DNA of 57,193 nt from assembly GCF_002087235.1 (NCBI RefSeq), contig NZ_MUIO01000130.1:1-57193 (forward strand), in the 5' to 3' direction. Below the pieces are notes generated by a model that saw only the letters and a program-made list of their open reading frames with translations, was not told where the DNA came from and searched no databases. The position numbers and the translations under genes are program-made. Below are positions 17,077 through 26,789 of the stretch, in pieces (the first letter of the stretch is position 1; each line of letters begins with the position of its first letter). This DNA comes from Pseudomonas floridensis. GTDB lineage: Bacteria > Pseudomonadota > Gammaproteobacteria > Pseudomonadales > Pseudomonadaceae.

Positions 17077-20000
17077 TCAATCCGGCAGCCAGCCGTTGGC
17101 CCAATATTGCAGGTTCTCGCCACGCAACATGAAGTCGCGCAAGACCGTCTCGCGCAGTTCGTCGCCCATGCGGTAACTTGCATTGGGATCGGAGAGGTGC
17201 ATTCGGATCGCCTGCAACCATTCTTCAGAACTGTTGGTGTACACCCGGGTGGCCGGTAAATGGCCGCGATACGCCTCTGTATCGGAACAGATGACCGGAT
17301 AGCCGCACGCGCCGTATTCCAACAGCCTGAGATTACTTTTACAGTCATTGAAGATATGGAATTCCAGCGGCGCGAGCGCCAGATCAAGGTTCAGGCTTGC
17401 CAGCTTGGCCGGATAGGTCCTCAGGCTGACCCCCGAATGAAATTCATGGATGTACGGCCTGAGCAAGTCCGGGCACATGCCGAAGAACACCCATTCAACT
17501 TCATCGGCCAACTCTCTTACCACATCGACGATCAGTTCCAGATCGCCCCGATGGCTGGTGCCGCCGCCCCAGCCGATACGAGGCTTGCCGGAACTGCGGC
17601 GCTGACTTCTGAGATCGCTCCACAAATGGGTCGCCAGCATATTCGGCACCACACGTATGTCGCTGTGCATGCTCGAGAGCGCTTCGGCCAGCGGGTGAGT
17701 CGATACGACTACACGATCGCACAGGCCTATGCCCTTGCGCAGCATGGCACCGATGTTGTCGGGCATGTTGCGCCTGTGCTCGTTCAGCTCAGGGACATCA
17801 GCGATGTAATCGTCCAGTTCAAAAATGCGCATGGCGCTGGAGTAATGCCTGGCCTGCTCAATGTCCGGGACTTTGGCCTCTGTGTAACGGCCCTGGAAAA
17901 CGATGACGTCTGGCGACTGGCGCTCTATCTCTACGGCCGAGGCGCTTTCGTAAGTCATCCGGCCAACCACCCGACCGGCGTCTATCAATTCCAACAACGG
18001 CTGGCTTACACGGTAATGACCGACCGCCGAGGAGTTGACTGCCATGCCCAGAATGGAAGGCAAGTGCCGGGAGCAGAAAGGATCCCAGCCCACCAGCAGA
18101 CCTGGGTCCAAGGCGAATGAAAGGCTTTCATTGAGATGCAGATTGGGGTTGTACGCCTGATCCCTGGCCATCTTGGGGAGCCATTTCTGGAAGAACGATT
18201 TCTGCTCGTTATTCAATGCCTGACGTGAGGATTCGTCACGCACAATGGCAGCAGGCTCGGCCAGCACCAACGAGGAATCCGGCGTGCCGACGATCAGATA
18301 GCCCTCGCGTCCGACGCGCATGCACAGGTCCAGATCCTGCAAACCCTGGGTAAAGGTAGCGGCCTCCATCTCACCGGTGTTTTCGAACACCTCTTTGCGT
18401 ATCATCAGACAGTTGCCGCTGACCGCACTCCAGTTCTGCGTCAGTTGCAGACGCTGCATATACCCGCGCGTCTGCGCAGGACAGTTGATAAACGGCCGGC
18501 CAGCCAGACCGTCCATGCCCATTACCATGCCTGCATACAGGATCGTGCCCTGCGGATTGAGAATATGCGGGCCGACAATGCCGACTTCCGGACGCTGGGC
18601 ATGGTTGACCAGCCCCTGCAGCCAATCGGCCTGATGAATGATGACGTGCGGGCTGAGCATCAACAGGTAGTCACCGCGGGCTTGCCGGGCAGCATGGTTC
18701 TGAGCCGAGGCTTCGCTGCAAGCTTCAGACAGCGAGAAAATCTGCAGTTTGTCGCTGCCCAGCTCGCCCATTGCGGCAAACCAGGCTTGTGCATCGGCGC
18801 TTTCGCTGGCGTTATTGACGATCAGCACTTCGTAATGCGGGTAAGTCGTGTTACTGAAAAGGCTGTCCAGACAGCGCTCTATGGCACCCAACTGGTCCTT
18901 GGTCGTGATAATGATCGACACCAGCGGCAGCGACGGGTGCACATACTCGATGCGATTGAGCAACGGCAGTTGGTCATGATGAATTACATGCTCCATGCCG
19001 ATACGCGTCAGGTGAGCCGCAACCAACGGGGCGTTGTGATCGATCACAGAAGGTAGTGAAAGCCAGTCGGCAAATGCCAGTGTGGATTCGACCTGTACTT
19101 CGGCGATGTGCTCGATAGTCTGCGCCCCTGGCCCCTCGACCAGACGCCAGATGAAATCGTGCGGAGCCAATTCGTCGTGAACCGGGTCGAAGCCGCCCAT
19201 TTCCAACAGATTACGCCGCTCGAACGCCAGCGCACGCCCGACGTAGGGATAGGCACGTAGCAGGTCCAGATTGAAGCCGGGTTTGAAAATCGGCTCTCTG
19301 GACTCCTCTTCGACCAATGCCCCTTCATCGCTGTAGATACACAACAATCCGGGTGTCTGGGCGATGCGCTCGGCCATTACCATCAGTGAAGGTTGTGTCA
19401 GCCGGTCGCCGGCGCGCAACAGATAAACCCAGTCGGCACTGTCCAGCAATGGCAATACTTCGTTCAATTGCCGCGACCAGTCCGGCTGCAGGGAAAAACG
19501 CAATACCTGCGGGTCACTGACATTGGCGTTGGTGAGCACCACCACCGAGTCGGCAGCATAATCCTGCTCGACAATACTGCGTAACGTCATATCGAGACCC
19601 GCGACGTCGCCATCGGTATCGATAATCACCGGGACAATACGAGGCTGCCAGCTCCAACTTGCGATACGTTGCTCGAACAACTTCTTCTGCGCCGCTGGAA
19701 ACCGGCGGCATGACAGCCACTCGGCGTACAACTCGGCATAGCTGTTACTGTAGGCGCCTACCCGACTCATCATGATGCCCTGACGGGCAGCCATTACCCC
19801 ATAAAGACCGACTTCGTCCCATTCGCGCGGTTCTTCCAAAGCCTTGTGCAGAGGCAGAAAACGCACCCAGCCCTGGGCGGGCGCCTCTTCGCCGCTGCGA
19901 GCCTTGAGCATTTCGTTCAGCCAGCCCCATTCCGTGGTGGCTTTTTTATACATGTCCGCCTGACTACTGAAGCGTTCAGGATACAGTCGCTCGAGGCTCT

Positions 20001-20652
20001 CCACCGCGTTGAGCACGACCAGGTTGCCTCGACGCAGTAGACAGATAAACAGCGTGAAATCCAGCAATGCAACAAAGCCCTGCCCCGGCACTGCAAGGGA
20101 CGGCAGGTATTCCAGAACGTCGACACGACGCATCAACGCACCGCTGAAACCGCCCAGATAGTTGCGTGGCGTGCGCTCGAAAATCGCCAGCATGTCCTCG
20201 CCCTTGAACACGGCGTCGTAGGGCACCAGACCGACGTTTTCCATGCGCACCGGCAATACATACCCATCGACATCCACCAAATGGCGCTTGCTGACAACCA
20301 GCTGCACTTCCGGATAGGTAGCAAGGGTGTGCGCCTGGTGCGCGATGCAGTAGGTGTAGAGGCGGTCGTCATCGCAGAGAAACTTGATGTACTCGCCGCC
20401 AGCTTCTTCGAGGCATTTGAGCAGGTTTCCCTGGAAACCCAGGCGCCTGGGGTTGCCTACATAACGCGCACGGTCGCAGTCCGAAGGAATCAGCTCATCA
20501 AAAATCGTTTTAATCTCGTCGGTGCGACAATCGTCGCAGACGATGATTTCGAGGTTGTCGTAGACCTGGTCCAGAGCACTCTGCAACGCAGCACGGAAAA
20601 AGCGTGGGTTGAAAGCGGGGATGACGATACTGACGAGGGGGACTGAATTCAC
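17077..20652 (-). CDS. fgt2: Flagellin glycosyltransferase Fgt2
   Basis: The 1191-residue protein is a multi-domain glycosyltransferase. An N-terminal family-2 domain (about 5-230) has VSIVIPAFNPRFFRAALQSA and an acidic CDDDR motif. A middle domain (about 340-560) has FKPGFNLDLLRAYP. A second family-2 domain (about 585-840) has VSIIITTKDQLGAIERCLDS and QDLDLCMRVG. A C-terminal GT-B-like domain (about 880-1190) has RIGWGGGTSHRGDLELIVD and RLLEYGACGYPVICSD. In P. syringae, fgt2 mutants have partially glycosylated flagellin, so this enzyme is expected to extend the rhamnose core. It follows flgL by 88 nt with no clear terminator between, so readthrough from the flg operon is possible. Confidence 0.9.
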   Translation of the reverse strand: MNSVPLVSIVIPAFNPRFFRAALQSALDQVYDNLEIIVCDDCRTDEIKTIFDELIPSDCDRARYVGNPRRLGFQGNLLKCLEEAGGEYIKFLCDDDRLYTYCIAHQAHTLATYPEVQLVVSKRHLVDVDGYVLPVRMENVGLVPYDAVFKGEDMLAIFERTPRNYLGGFSGALMRRVDVLEYLPSLAVPGQGFVALLDFTLFICLLRRGNLVVLNAVESLERLYPERFSSQADMYKKATTEWGWLNEMLKARSGEEAPAQGWVRFLPLHKALEEPREWDEVGLYGVMAARQGIMMSRVGAYSNSYAELYAEWLSCRRFPAAQKKLFEQRIASWSWQPRIVPVIIDTDGDVAGLDMTLRSIVEQDYAADSVVVLTNANVSDPQVLRFSLQPDWSRQLNEVLPLLDSADWVYLLRAGDRLTQPSLMVMAERIAQTPGLLCIYSDEGALVEEESREPIFKPGFNLDLLRAYPYVGRALAFERRNLLEMGGFDPVHDELAPHDFIWRLVEGPGAQTIEHIAEVQVESTLAFADWLSLPSVIDHNAPLVAAHLTRIGMEHVIHHDQLPLLNRIEYVHPSLPLVSIIITTKDQLGAIERCLDSLFSNTTYPHYEVLIVNNASESADAQAWFAAMGELGSDKLQIFSLSEACSEASAQNHAARQARGDYLLMLSPHVIIHQADWLQGLVNHAQRPEVGIVGPHILNPQGTILYAGMVMGMDGLAGRPFINCPAQTRGYMQRLQLTQNWSAVSGNCLMIRKEVFENTGEMEAATFTQGLQDLDLCMRVGREGYLIVGTPDSSLVLAEPAAIVRDESSRQALNNEQKSFFQKWLPKMARDQAYNPNLHLNESLSFALDPGLLVGWDPFCSRHLPSILGMAVNSSAVGHYRVSQPLLELIDAGRVVGRMTYESASAVEIERQSPDVIVFQGRYTEAKVPDIEQARHYSSAMRIFELDDYIADVPELNEHRRNMPDNIGAMLRKGIGLCDRVVVSTHPLAEALSSMHSDIRVVPNMLATHLWSDLRSQRRSSGKPRIGWGGGTSHRGDLELIVDVVRELADEVEWVFFGMCPDLLRPYIHEFHSGVSLRTYPAKLASLNLDLALAPLEFHIFNDCKSNLRLLEYGACGYPVICSDTEAYRGHLPATRVYTNSSEEWLQAIRMHLSDPNASYRMGDELRETVLRDFMLRGENLQYWANGWLPD

Positions 20653-20740
20653 TTTACAGACTCGCGAGCGGCGGGGAACCTGCCAGCCGAATGGCTCCCC
20701 TCACCGCTGAAAAAAGACGGCGGATGCTCAACGTCAGGCT

Positions 20741-22333
20741 TCAAAGCTGACTGAACAGGTTCAACTTGGACAGCATGGTAAACACCTGCTGAGATGAATC
20801 CAGCATGGTCTTCTGCAACGTCAGCCGGGTGGTCGCCTCGACGATGTCAGCATTTACGTACGTGCCCTGCTCAACCGTATTATTGGCCTTGAGCAGCTCG
20901 TTGGTTGTCCCTTGGGCCGTTGCAGCAAGCTGACGTGCGCCGCCGTTGGCGCGTGCGGTGGAAGCCTGAGCGAGGCTGCTGGCTGTGTTGCCCAACGCAG
21001 ATTCCAGCGCTGCCTTGATCTTCTGCGACGCCACCAGATTTCCATCGGCGGGGGTCGACAAGGCTTTGATCGCCGCCGTCAGCGTATTCAGAATGTTCTC
21101 GGTCTGGTGCGTGCCAGACTCCACAACAAACTGATCACCGGCAGCAGGCGTACCGCTGAGGTTGAAGTTGACCCCTGCGGCATTGGCGATCGAACCGGTC
21201 ATCGTACCGCTGGACACCGGCTTGCTGCTGCTGGTCAAGGGTGACGCATACAAATCGTAAGCGGTAGGACTGGTGAACTTGAGAATTGCGCCGCCTGTAG
21301 GAAAGGCATTGTTAAACGCAGTTCGGTCAGCCGCCGTATCACCCACCGTCGAACTGCTGACATTGGCGCTAGAGGTGTTACCGGCACTTCGCGACGTAGA
21401 TACGCTATCTGGCGTGGAGGCCAATTGATAGGTGCGATTGGTCAGTGCAGCGTCAGCCGCGGCTTGCGACACTTTGTCAGCCGCAGGCAGGTTGACGTTG
21501 AGGGTCAGCTCGACGCCGCGGAAGGTAAACGTCTGCGCGTCGAAAGAGCTGTTGCTGAACTTGCCCGCAGACGACGCATCAGTGCTCACATCGGTGCCGG
21601 CGGCATCGGTGATCCTGAATTGCGTACCGCTTAGAAAAGTCAGTGTATAGGGTTCGCCAGCCTGATAACTCGAGTTGTAGGCAGGAGTCGACGTCACCAG
21701 GCCAGAACTAAGACCGATCTTGCCATCATCGGTTGCAGGGGAAATGAGTGTCGAAGACGTGCGCGTGGCGTTAACCGATTGCTCGAATGCTTCATAGCCA
21801 GTCGTGTTGCTGGCCAACACCAGACCATCGCCTACCGCCAGGTTGACACTCGTCTGATCGCCCTTGTAGCTGTAAAAACCATCAGCGTTCATCGAAAAGG
21901 GCGGCGTCGAGGACTTGGAACCGGCAAATATGTATTGCCCATTCGGGTCCTGACTGTTCATAAGTCCCAGAATCTGGCTCTGATACTGTTTGAGCACCGA
22001 AGCCTTGGCGAGACGCTCAGAGTCGGTATTGGCACCGTTTGCCGCTGATATCAGCTCTTCACGAGCAGCCTGCATGGTATCGATGATACTGCTCAATGCC
22101 GTCTCGGTATTGACCACATTGGTATTGATCGTGCCGATATTTGCCGAATACTGGGTCAGAATGGAGTTCTGTTGAGCCAACTGCAGGACACGAGCGGCCC
22201 CCACGGGGTCATCACTGGCGGTGTTGAGCTTGACACCGCTGGACACCTCTTCGCTGGTCTTCAATACGTTTGAATAGTTGCGCTGATAATTGGCCGCTGT
22301 GGATTCGTAGAACTGGGTAGTTGAGATACGCAT
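20741..22333 (-). CDS. flgL: Hook-filament junction protein FlgL (HAP3)
   Basis: The 530-residue protein has the flagellin-like N-terminus (MRISTTQFYESTAANYQRNYSNVLKTSEEVSSGVKLNTASDDP) and a C-terminal helix (VEATTRLTLQKTMLDSSQQVFTMLSKLNLFSQL) that pair in the D0 region. The middle is Ser/Thr-rich and long. FlgL sits between FlgK and the first flagellin and is exported with the chaperone FlgN. It is the last gene of the flgF-G-H-I-J-K-L run, 13 nt after flgK. The N-terminal TASDDP motif resembles the flg22-equivalent region of flagellin, as expected for this family. Confidence 0.95.
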   Translation of the reverse strand: MRISTTQFYESTAANYQRNYSNVLKTSEEVSSGVKLNTASDDPVGAARVLQLAQQNSILTQYSANIGTINTNVVNTETALSSIIDTMQAAREELISAANGANTDSERLAKASVLKQYQSQILGLMNSQDPNGQYIFAGSKSSTPPFSMNADGFYSYKGDQTSVNLAVGDGLVLASNTTGYEAFEQSVNATRTSSTLISPATDDGKIGLSSGLVTSTPAYNSSYQAGEPYTLTFLSGTQFRITDAAGTDVSTDASSAGKFSNSSFDAQTFTFRGVELTLNVNLPAADKVSQAAADAALTNRTYQLASTPDSVSTSRSAGNTSSANVSSSTVGDTAADRTAFNNAFPTGGAILKFTSPTAYDLYASPLTSSSKPVSSGTMTGSIANAAGVNFNLSGTPAAGDQFVVESGTHQTENILNTLTAAIKALSTPADGNLVASQKIKAALESALGNTASSLAQASTARANGGARQLAATAQGTTNELLKANNTVEQGTYVNADIVEATTRLTLQKTMLDSSQQVFTMLSKLNLFSQL

Positions 22334-22346
22334 GGTTCACGACTCC

Positions 22347-24404
22347 TTAAAGACTGTTGATCAGTGTGCTGAACATGGTTTGTGCCGCCTTGATGATCTG
22401 CGATGAGGCGGTGTAGTACTGCTGGTACTTGATCAGGTTGGCCGCTTCTTCATCCAGCGACACACCCGACACTGCATCTCGGGCCGCCTTGCTGGTTTCT
22501 ACGGCTGCGGTGGCTGCCGTGACCGAACTTTTCGCCTGAGCCGAACGTGCGCCCACGGTGGACACCAGATCGGCATAAGAACCGGACAGGCTGGTACCAA
22601 CATTACCGTTGGTGACGTCGACAGTCTTGGCGGTCTGCAGGCCAACCACCGCAAGTGCGTTGCGGTTATCAGAAGAGCCCGCACCGGTCAGGCTGATGCT
22701 GAACGTGTCATTGACGACCGGCGAACCGGACAGCGTCATCTGGACTTCAAATGCAGCCTTGGTACTGGGCGTAGTCGACGTGCTGTAACCAATACTCAGT
22801 TTGAGCGTATTGTTTTGCCCCTGAATAATGGTGCCACCCACCGCATTGCCATTCTGATCCAGTACGGCAGCGCCAGTTGCGTCTACCAGCGAATAGCTCT
22901 GAACGCCTGCTGTGGTGGCCGCGCCCATGACCAGTTTCATCGGTGTCGACTCTTTGATCGCGTTACGCAAATCAGCGGTCTGAGTGCTGTTATAGATGTC
23001 GGCTTTGGTGTTGAGCACTGGCTGGGTGAAGCCGCCAGTGCCGGCATTGCTCGCGCCAGCGGCTGCGGTCAGAGGGGCTGCTGCCGCGATGTCCTTGGGG
23101 TCGGTCAGTGATACGGCAATACCGCTGGCACCGTTACGGGTTGGTGAGACTTTGAAAACGTCACCAGCCGCTACGGCGTTACCGTTCAGGCTCATACTGA
23201 AGCCTTCGAACTGATCCGGCGGCGTCTTGCCGAGTACACCTGTGCCCACGCTTTCACCGTTGGGCAGACGACGCACCGTGAAATTGGTGGCGTCGTTGAA
23301 GGTGACCTCGTAGTCGTCAGCCGTTAGCTTGCTGGTATTGGAAATCGTGACATCCAGGTTACCGGAGTTCGCAGAGTTGGTCGTCTTGCCGGTGCTGCGC
23401 TGCGAGATATTTTCAGCGCTGTTGATATTGGCGTAAAGACTGGTCCCAAAATTACCTTTGCTGTCGACACCTTGGCTCAGTTGGCTGTTGACCTGATCGG
23501 CCAGCACCATGGCGACACGGCCCAGTTCGTTGGCAGATGGAATCAGCACCTCGGACCGATAGTCCAGCAGACCGCCGATTGCACCGTGCTTGAGCACAGA
23601 CGTCACATCGGTGGGGGTCTGGCCGTAGGTGATCTGCAAGCTGTATTGCAACGGGTCGGCGCTGCCTGGAATCGCGGACATTTTGTAGGAGGTTGCGTTA
23701 CTTACCAGTGATTGCCCGGAACCGGTGTAAATGTCGTAGTTGCCGTTGTTCTCGACGACGTTGACACCCACCAGTTCGTTGAGCTTGCGCACGGTCTCAT
23801 TGCGTGTGTCCAGCAACGAGTTGGGTGTGGTGTTGCCGGCCGATGCCTGGGTGATCTGCTTGTTCAGACTGGCAATAGTGCTCGTCAAGTCATTGACTTG
23901 CGTGGCGTAGGTATTCAACTGAGCGTTGACGTTGTCATTCTGCGCTGACAACTGCGAGGCTACCGAGTTGAATCGTGCACTGAGTGCTGTTGCCTGGGTC
24001 AGGAACGACGAACGCTCAGCCGACTGCGTAGAGCTGGTGGCAATGGCTTGCATCTTGGTGAAGAAGTCTGCCAGTTGAGCGGCAACGCCCGTCGTGCTGT
24101 CGGACAGAAGTTTATCGGTCTTGCCAGCCTGACCGGCGTACGCGTTGGCTTCAGCACTGAGCGCTGTGCTTTTTTGCAATTGGCTATCAAGGAAACCGTT
24201 GTAAATACGGCGCACGTCGGACAGCGTGGTGCCGGTGCCGATATAGCCGACCCCCAGACCAATATTGACCTGTGCCGACGCCGTGGTCATTACCTGCTGA
24301 CGCGAGTAACCGGCGGTATCCACGTTGGCCGTGTTGTTACCGATGGTGTTGATCGCGGCACTGCTGGCATTGATACCTGAGAGCCCAATTGAAATCAGCG
24401 ACAT
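22347..24404 (-). CDS. flgK: Hook-associated protein FlgK (HAP1)
   Basis: The 685-residue protein starts MSLISIGLSGINASSAAINTIGNNTANVDTAGYSRQQVM, the conserved rod/hook-type N-terminus with the ANVxTxGYSRQ signature of FlgK. It ends in the matching C-terminal helix (EEAANLIKYQQYYTASSQIIKAAQTMFSTLINSL). FlgK caps the hook and forms the junction on which FlgL assembles. It is exported after the hook is complete with help from FlgN. The gene lies 10 nt after flgJ. The central variable region is longer than in enteric FlgK, as usual in pseudomonads. Confidence 0.96.
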   Translation of the reverse strand: MSLISIGLSGINASSAAINTIGNNTANVDTAGYSRQQVMTTASAQVNIGLGVGYIGTGTTLSDVRRIYNGFLDSQLQKSTALSAEANAYAGQAGKTDKLLSDSTTGVAAQLADFFTKMQAIATSSTQSAERSSFLTQATALSARFNSVASQLSAQNDNVNAQLNTYATQVNDLTSTIASLNKQITQASAGNTTPNSLLDTRNETVRKLNELVGVNVVENNGNYDIYTGSGQSLVSNATSYKMSAIPGSADPLQYSLQITYGQTPTDVTSVLKHGAIGGLLDYRSEVLIPSANELGRVAMVLADQVNSQLSQGVDSKGNFGTSLYANINSAENISQRSTGKTTNSANSGNLDVTISNTSKLTADDYEVTFNDATNFTVRRLPNGESVGTGVLGKTPPDQFEGFSMSLNGNAVAAGDVFKVSPTRNGASGIAVSLTDPKDIAAAAPLTAAAGASNAGTGGFTQPVLNTKADIYNSTQTADLRNAIKESTPMKLVMGAATTAGVQSYSLVDATGAAVLDQNGNAVGGTIIQGQNNTLKLSIGYSTSTTPSTKAAFEVQMTLSGSPVVNDTFSISLTGAGSSDNRNALAVVGLQTAKTVDVTNGNVGTSLSGSYADLVSTVGARSAQAKSSVTAATAAVETSKAARDAVSGVSLDEEAANLIKYQQYYTASSQIIKAAQTMFSTLINSL

Positions 24405-24414
24405 GATTAAAACC

Positions 24415-25656
24415 TTATAAAGTCGTGGAAGAGCCCGATGCGGCGGCGTACGTCTGGTAACTCTTCATCTGCTTCGCAATCTGCGAAATCTTGCTGGCAT
24501 AGTCCGGGTCTGTTGCGTAGCCGGCCTTCTGCAACTCTTTTACAAACTGTTCCGGTTTATCGGCCGAATTGACCACTTCTTTATATCGATTGTTGTTCTG
24601 CAGCAGACTGACAAGGTCGTGGAAGCTGTCGGCGTAGGAATCGTAGGAACGGAAATCCGCGGTTTCCTTGACCATCTTGCCGTCACGGAACTCGCTGGTG
24701 ATCGCACGTGCTTCCGGCCCCTTCCAGCTGCCAGCCGCCTTGATGCCGAACAGGTTGTGACTGCTGCTGCCATCCTGCTGACGCATGATGGATTTGCCCC
24801 AGCCGGTCTCGAGTGCGGCCTGCGCCACCAGCATGACAGGATCGACGCCGATACGCGCAGCCGCGTCCTTGGCGAGCGGCAGCATGGTTTCGACGAACTG
24901 GTCGGCGTTGCTGAATGCGCGCTTGGCAGGCGCCAGCGGTGGTTGCGCCATGGTGCGCACGTATTCCGGTGCAGGCGCCAGGTTCGGGTCCATGGTCCAG
25001 TCGCCGTTGTGACCGGCAGCGCCTGCGACAGCGCGCGACGGCATCGGGCTGTTGGCCACGTTTGCAGCGGCGGTCGCAGACGGCACAATGCCCGCCAGCA
25101 GCCGGTCGGTGAGTTTGGCCGGCAGCGACAGGCGACGCGCGTTGAGCAGCGCCATGTCGTTGCGCCCTTCACCGGACGCCGAGGCGGCAGCCGCCGCCTG
25201 ATCCGCAGCCACCGAACGTGTGGCCCACAGTGGACGCTGATAGACGCTGGTCGCCAGACCGGTCTTGGCAGGCGCCGCATCGGCGGCCGGTGCAGCAGCA
25301 TCGGTCACGGGAGCGTGCTGAATGCCTTTGTCCTTCGACAATTGGCGCATCAGCACGTCCTGCAGACCGATGCCATTGCCACGGGTCGACAGCGTCACCG
25401 CCAACTGCTGGTCATACATGTCCTGATACTGCCGCGTCGCGGCGGTGTTCATCGGGTTATCCTTGGCCAGCACCTCGTTGGCCGAGCGCATGGCCTTGAG
25501 CATCTGGCTGACGAACAGCGATTCGAATTCCTGAGCCACCTTCTTCTGGTTGGCCACACTGTCCTTGTCGCCATGTTTCAGCGCCGCCAGACGGTTGACG
25601 TCGGTGTAGGCACCCGAGTCGACCGGCGCGGAGATTCCGCTCTTGAGCATGTCCAT
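24415..25656 (-). CDS. flgJ: Rod cap and peptidoglycan hydrolase FlgJ
   Basis: FlgJ caps the growing rod and digests peptidoglycan so the rod can cross the wall. The 413-residue protein has an N-terminal rod-binding domain (about 30-110: QEFESLFVSQMLKAMRSANEV), an Ala-rich linker (about 120-225), and a C-terminal glucosaminidase-type domain (about 245-405: DPVMLVAQAALETGWGKSI, with the catalytic Glu in ALETGWG, and SSHNLFGIKAAGSW). The dual-domain form is usual for gamma-proteobacteria. It is 10 nt after flgI in the same operon. Confidence 0.96.
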   Translation of the reverse strand: MDMLKSGISAPVDSGAYTDVNRLAALKHGDKDSVANQKKVAQEFESLFVSQMLKAMRSANEVLAKDNPMNTAATRQYQDMYDQQLAVTLSTRGNGIGLQDVLMRQLSKDKGIQHAPVTDAAAPAADAAPAKTGLATSVYQRPLWATRSVAADQAAAAASASGEGRNDMALLNARRLSLPAKLTDRLLAGIVPSATAAANVANSPMPSRAVAGAAGHNGDWTMDPNLAPAPEYVRTMAQPPLAPAKRAFSNADQFVETMLPLAKDAAARIGVDPVMLVAQAALETGWGKSIMRQQDGSSSHNLFGIKAAGSWKGPEARAITSEFRDGKMVKETADFRSYDSYADSFHDLVSLLQNNNRYKEVVNSADKPEQFVKELQKAGYATDPDYASKISQIAKQMKSYQTYAAASGSSTTL

Positions 25657-25666
25657 GGACGCGTCC

Positions 25667-26776
25667 TCAGATGACGATCAGGTCGGCTTGCAACGCGCCG
25701 GCCTGCTTCAAGGCTTCGAGGATGGCCATCAGGTCACCGGGCGCAGCGCCCACCTGATTGACCGCGCGCACGATTTCGTCGAGCGTGGTGCCCGGGCCGA
25801 ACTTGAACATCGGGTGCAGTTCCTGCTGGGCATTGACCCGCGAGCGAGGCACTACCGCAGTCTGGCCACCGGACAACGCGCCTGGCTGGCTGACAATCGG
25901 GTCTTCGGTGATGGTCACGGTCAGGCTGCCGTGCGTCACGGCGGCAGGCGACACCTTCACGTTCTGGCCGATCACGATAGTGCCGGTCCGCGAGTTGATG
26001 ATGACTTTGGCGGCGGTCTGGCCCGGATCGACTTCGAGGTTCTCCAGAATCGACAGGTAATCGACACGCTGGCCCGGATCCAGAGGCGCGGTGACGCGCA
26101 CCGAACCACCGTCCAGCGCCTGCGCAACGCCAGGGCCGAGCAGTTCATTGATCTTGTCCACGACGCGTTTGGCCGTAGTGAAGTCGGAGCGGTTGAGGTT
26201 CAGGGTCAGGGTGTTGCCCTGGTTGAAGCCGCTCGGCACCGAACGCTCGACCGAAGCACCGCCGGGAATACGACCCGACGACGGTACGTTGACGGTGATC
26301 TTGGAACCGTCACGGCCTTCCGCATCAAAACCGCCGACCACCAGGTTGCCCTGCGCGATTGCGTAAACGTTGCCGTCGACACCCTTGAGCGGCGTCATCA
26401 ACAGCGCGCCGCCACGCAGGCTTTTGGAGTTACCGATCGAAGAGACAGTGATATCCACGGTCTGCCCCGGCTTGGCGAACGCAGGCAGATCCGCGTAAAC
26501 CGCAACCGCCGCGACGTTTTTCAGCTGCACGGTGCCGGAACCCGCAGGCACCTTGATGCCGAACTGCGAGAGCATGTTATTGAAGGTCTGCAGCGTGAAC
26601 GGCGTCTGGGTGGTCTGGTCGCCCGTTCCGTTCAGACCCACCACCAGACCGTAACCGATCAGCTGGTTGGCACGCACGCCGGAGATGCTGGCGATGTCCT
26701 TCAGACGTTCGGCGTGTACACCGAACGCTGTGGTCAACAACAGAGTCGCCGCTATCAGTTGCTTGAGCTTGATCAT
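25667..26776 (-). CDS. flgI: Flagellar P-ring protein FlgI
   Basis: FlgI forms the P ring around the rod in the peptidoglycan layer and is secreted by the Sec pathway. I set the start at the ATG at 26776, giving 369 residues with a signal peptide (MIKLKQLIAATLLLTTAFGVHA, cut before ERLKDIASI). A longer reading adds 59 non-homologous residues that overlap flgH. The mature N-terminus ERLKDIASISGVRANQLIGYGLVVGLNGTGDQ is diagnostic. The C-terminal segment (GTTLDEIVRAVNQVGAAPGDLMAILEALKQAGAL) is also typical. It lies 13 nt after flgH. Confidence 0.97.
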   Translation of the reverse strand: MIKLKQLIAATLLLTTAFGVHAERLKDIASISGVRANQLIGYGLVVGLNGTGDQTTQTPFTLQTFNNMLSQFGIKVPAGSGTVQLKNVAAVAVYADLPAFAKPGQTVDITVSSIGNSKSLRGGALLMTPLKGVDGNVYAIAQGNLVVGGFDAEGRDGSKITVNVPSSGRIPGGASVERSVPSGFNQGNTLTLNLNRSDFTTAKRVVDKINELLGPGVAQALDGGSVRVTAPLDPGQRVDYLSILENLEVDPGQTAAKVIINSRTGTIVIGQNVKVSPAAVTHGSLTVTITEDPIVSQPGALSGGQTAVVPRSRVNAQQELHPMFKFGPGTTLDEIVRAVNQVGAAPGDLMAILEALKQAGALQADLIVI

Positions 26777-26789
26777 GTCTATCCCGCTA

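Noticed and set aside
20653..20740. Sigma-54 promoter before fgt2
   Set aside because: A GG-N10-GC pair exists, but the -12 box is CCGC instead of TTGC and the surroundings do not match.
24619..25674. 351-codon plus-strand open frame opposite flgJ
   Set aside because: It is antisense to flgJ, rich in Arg/His/Gly, with no domain.
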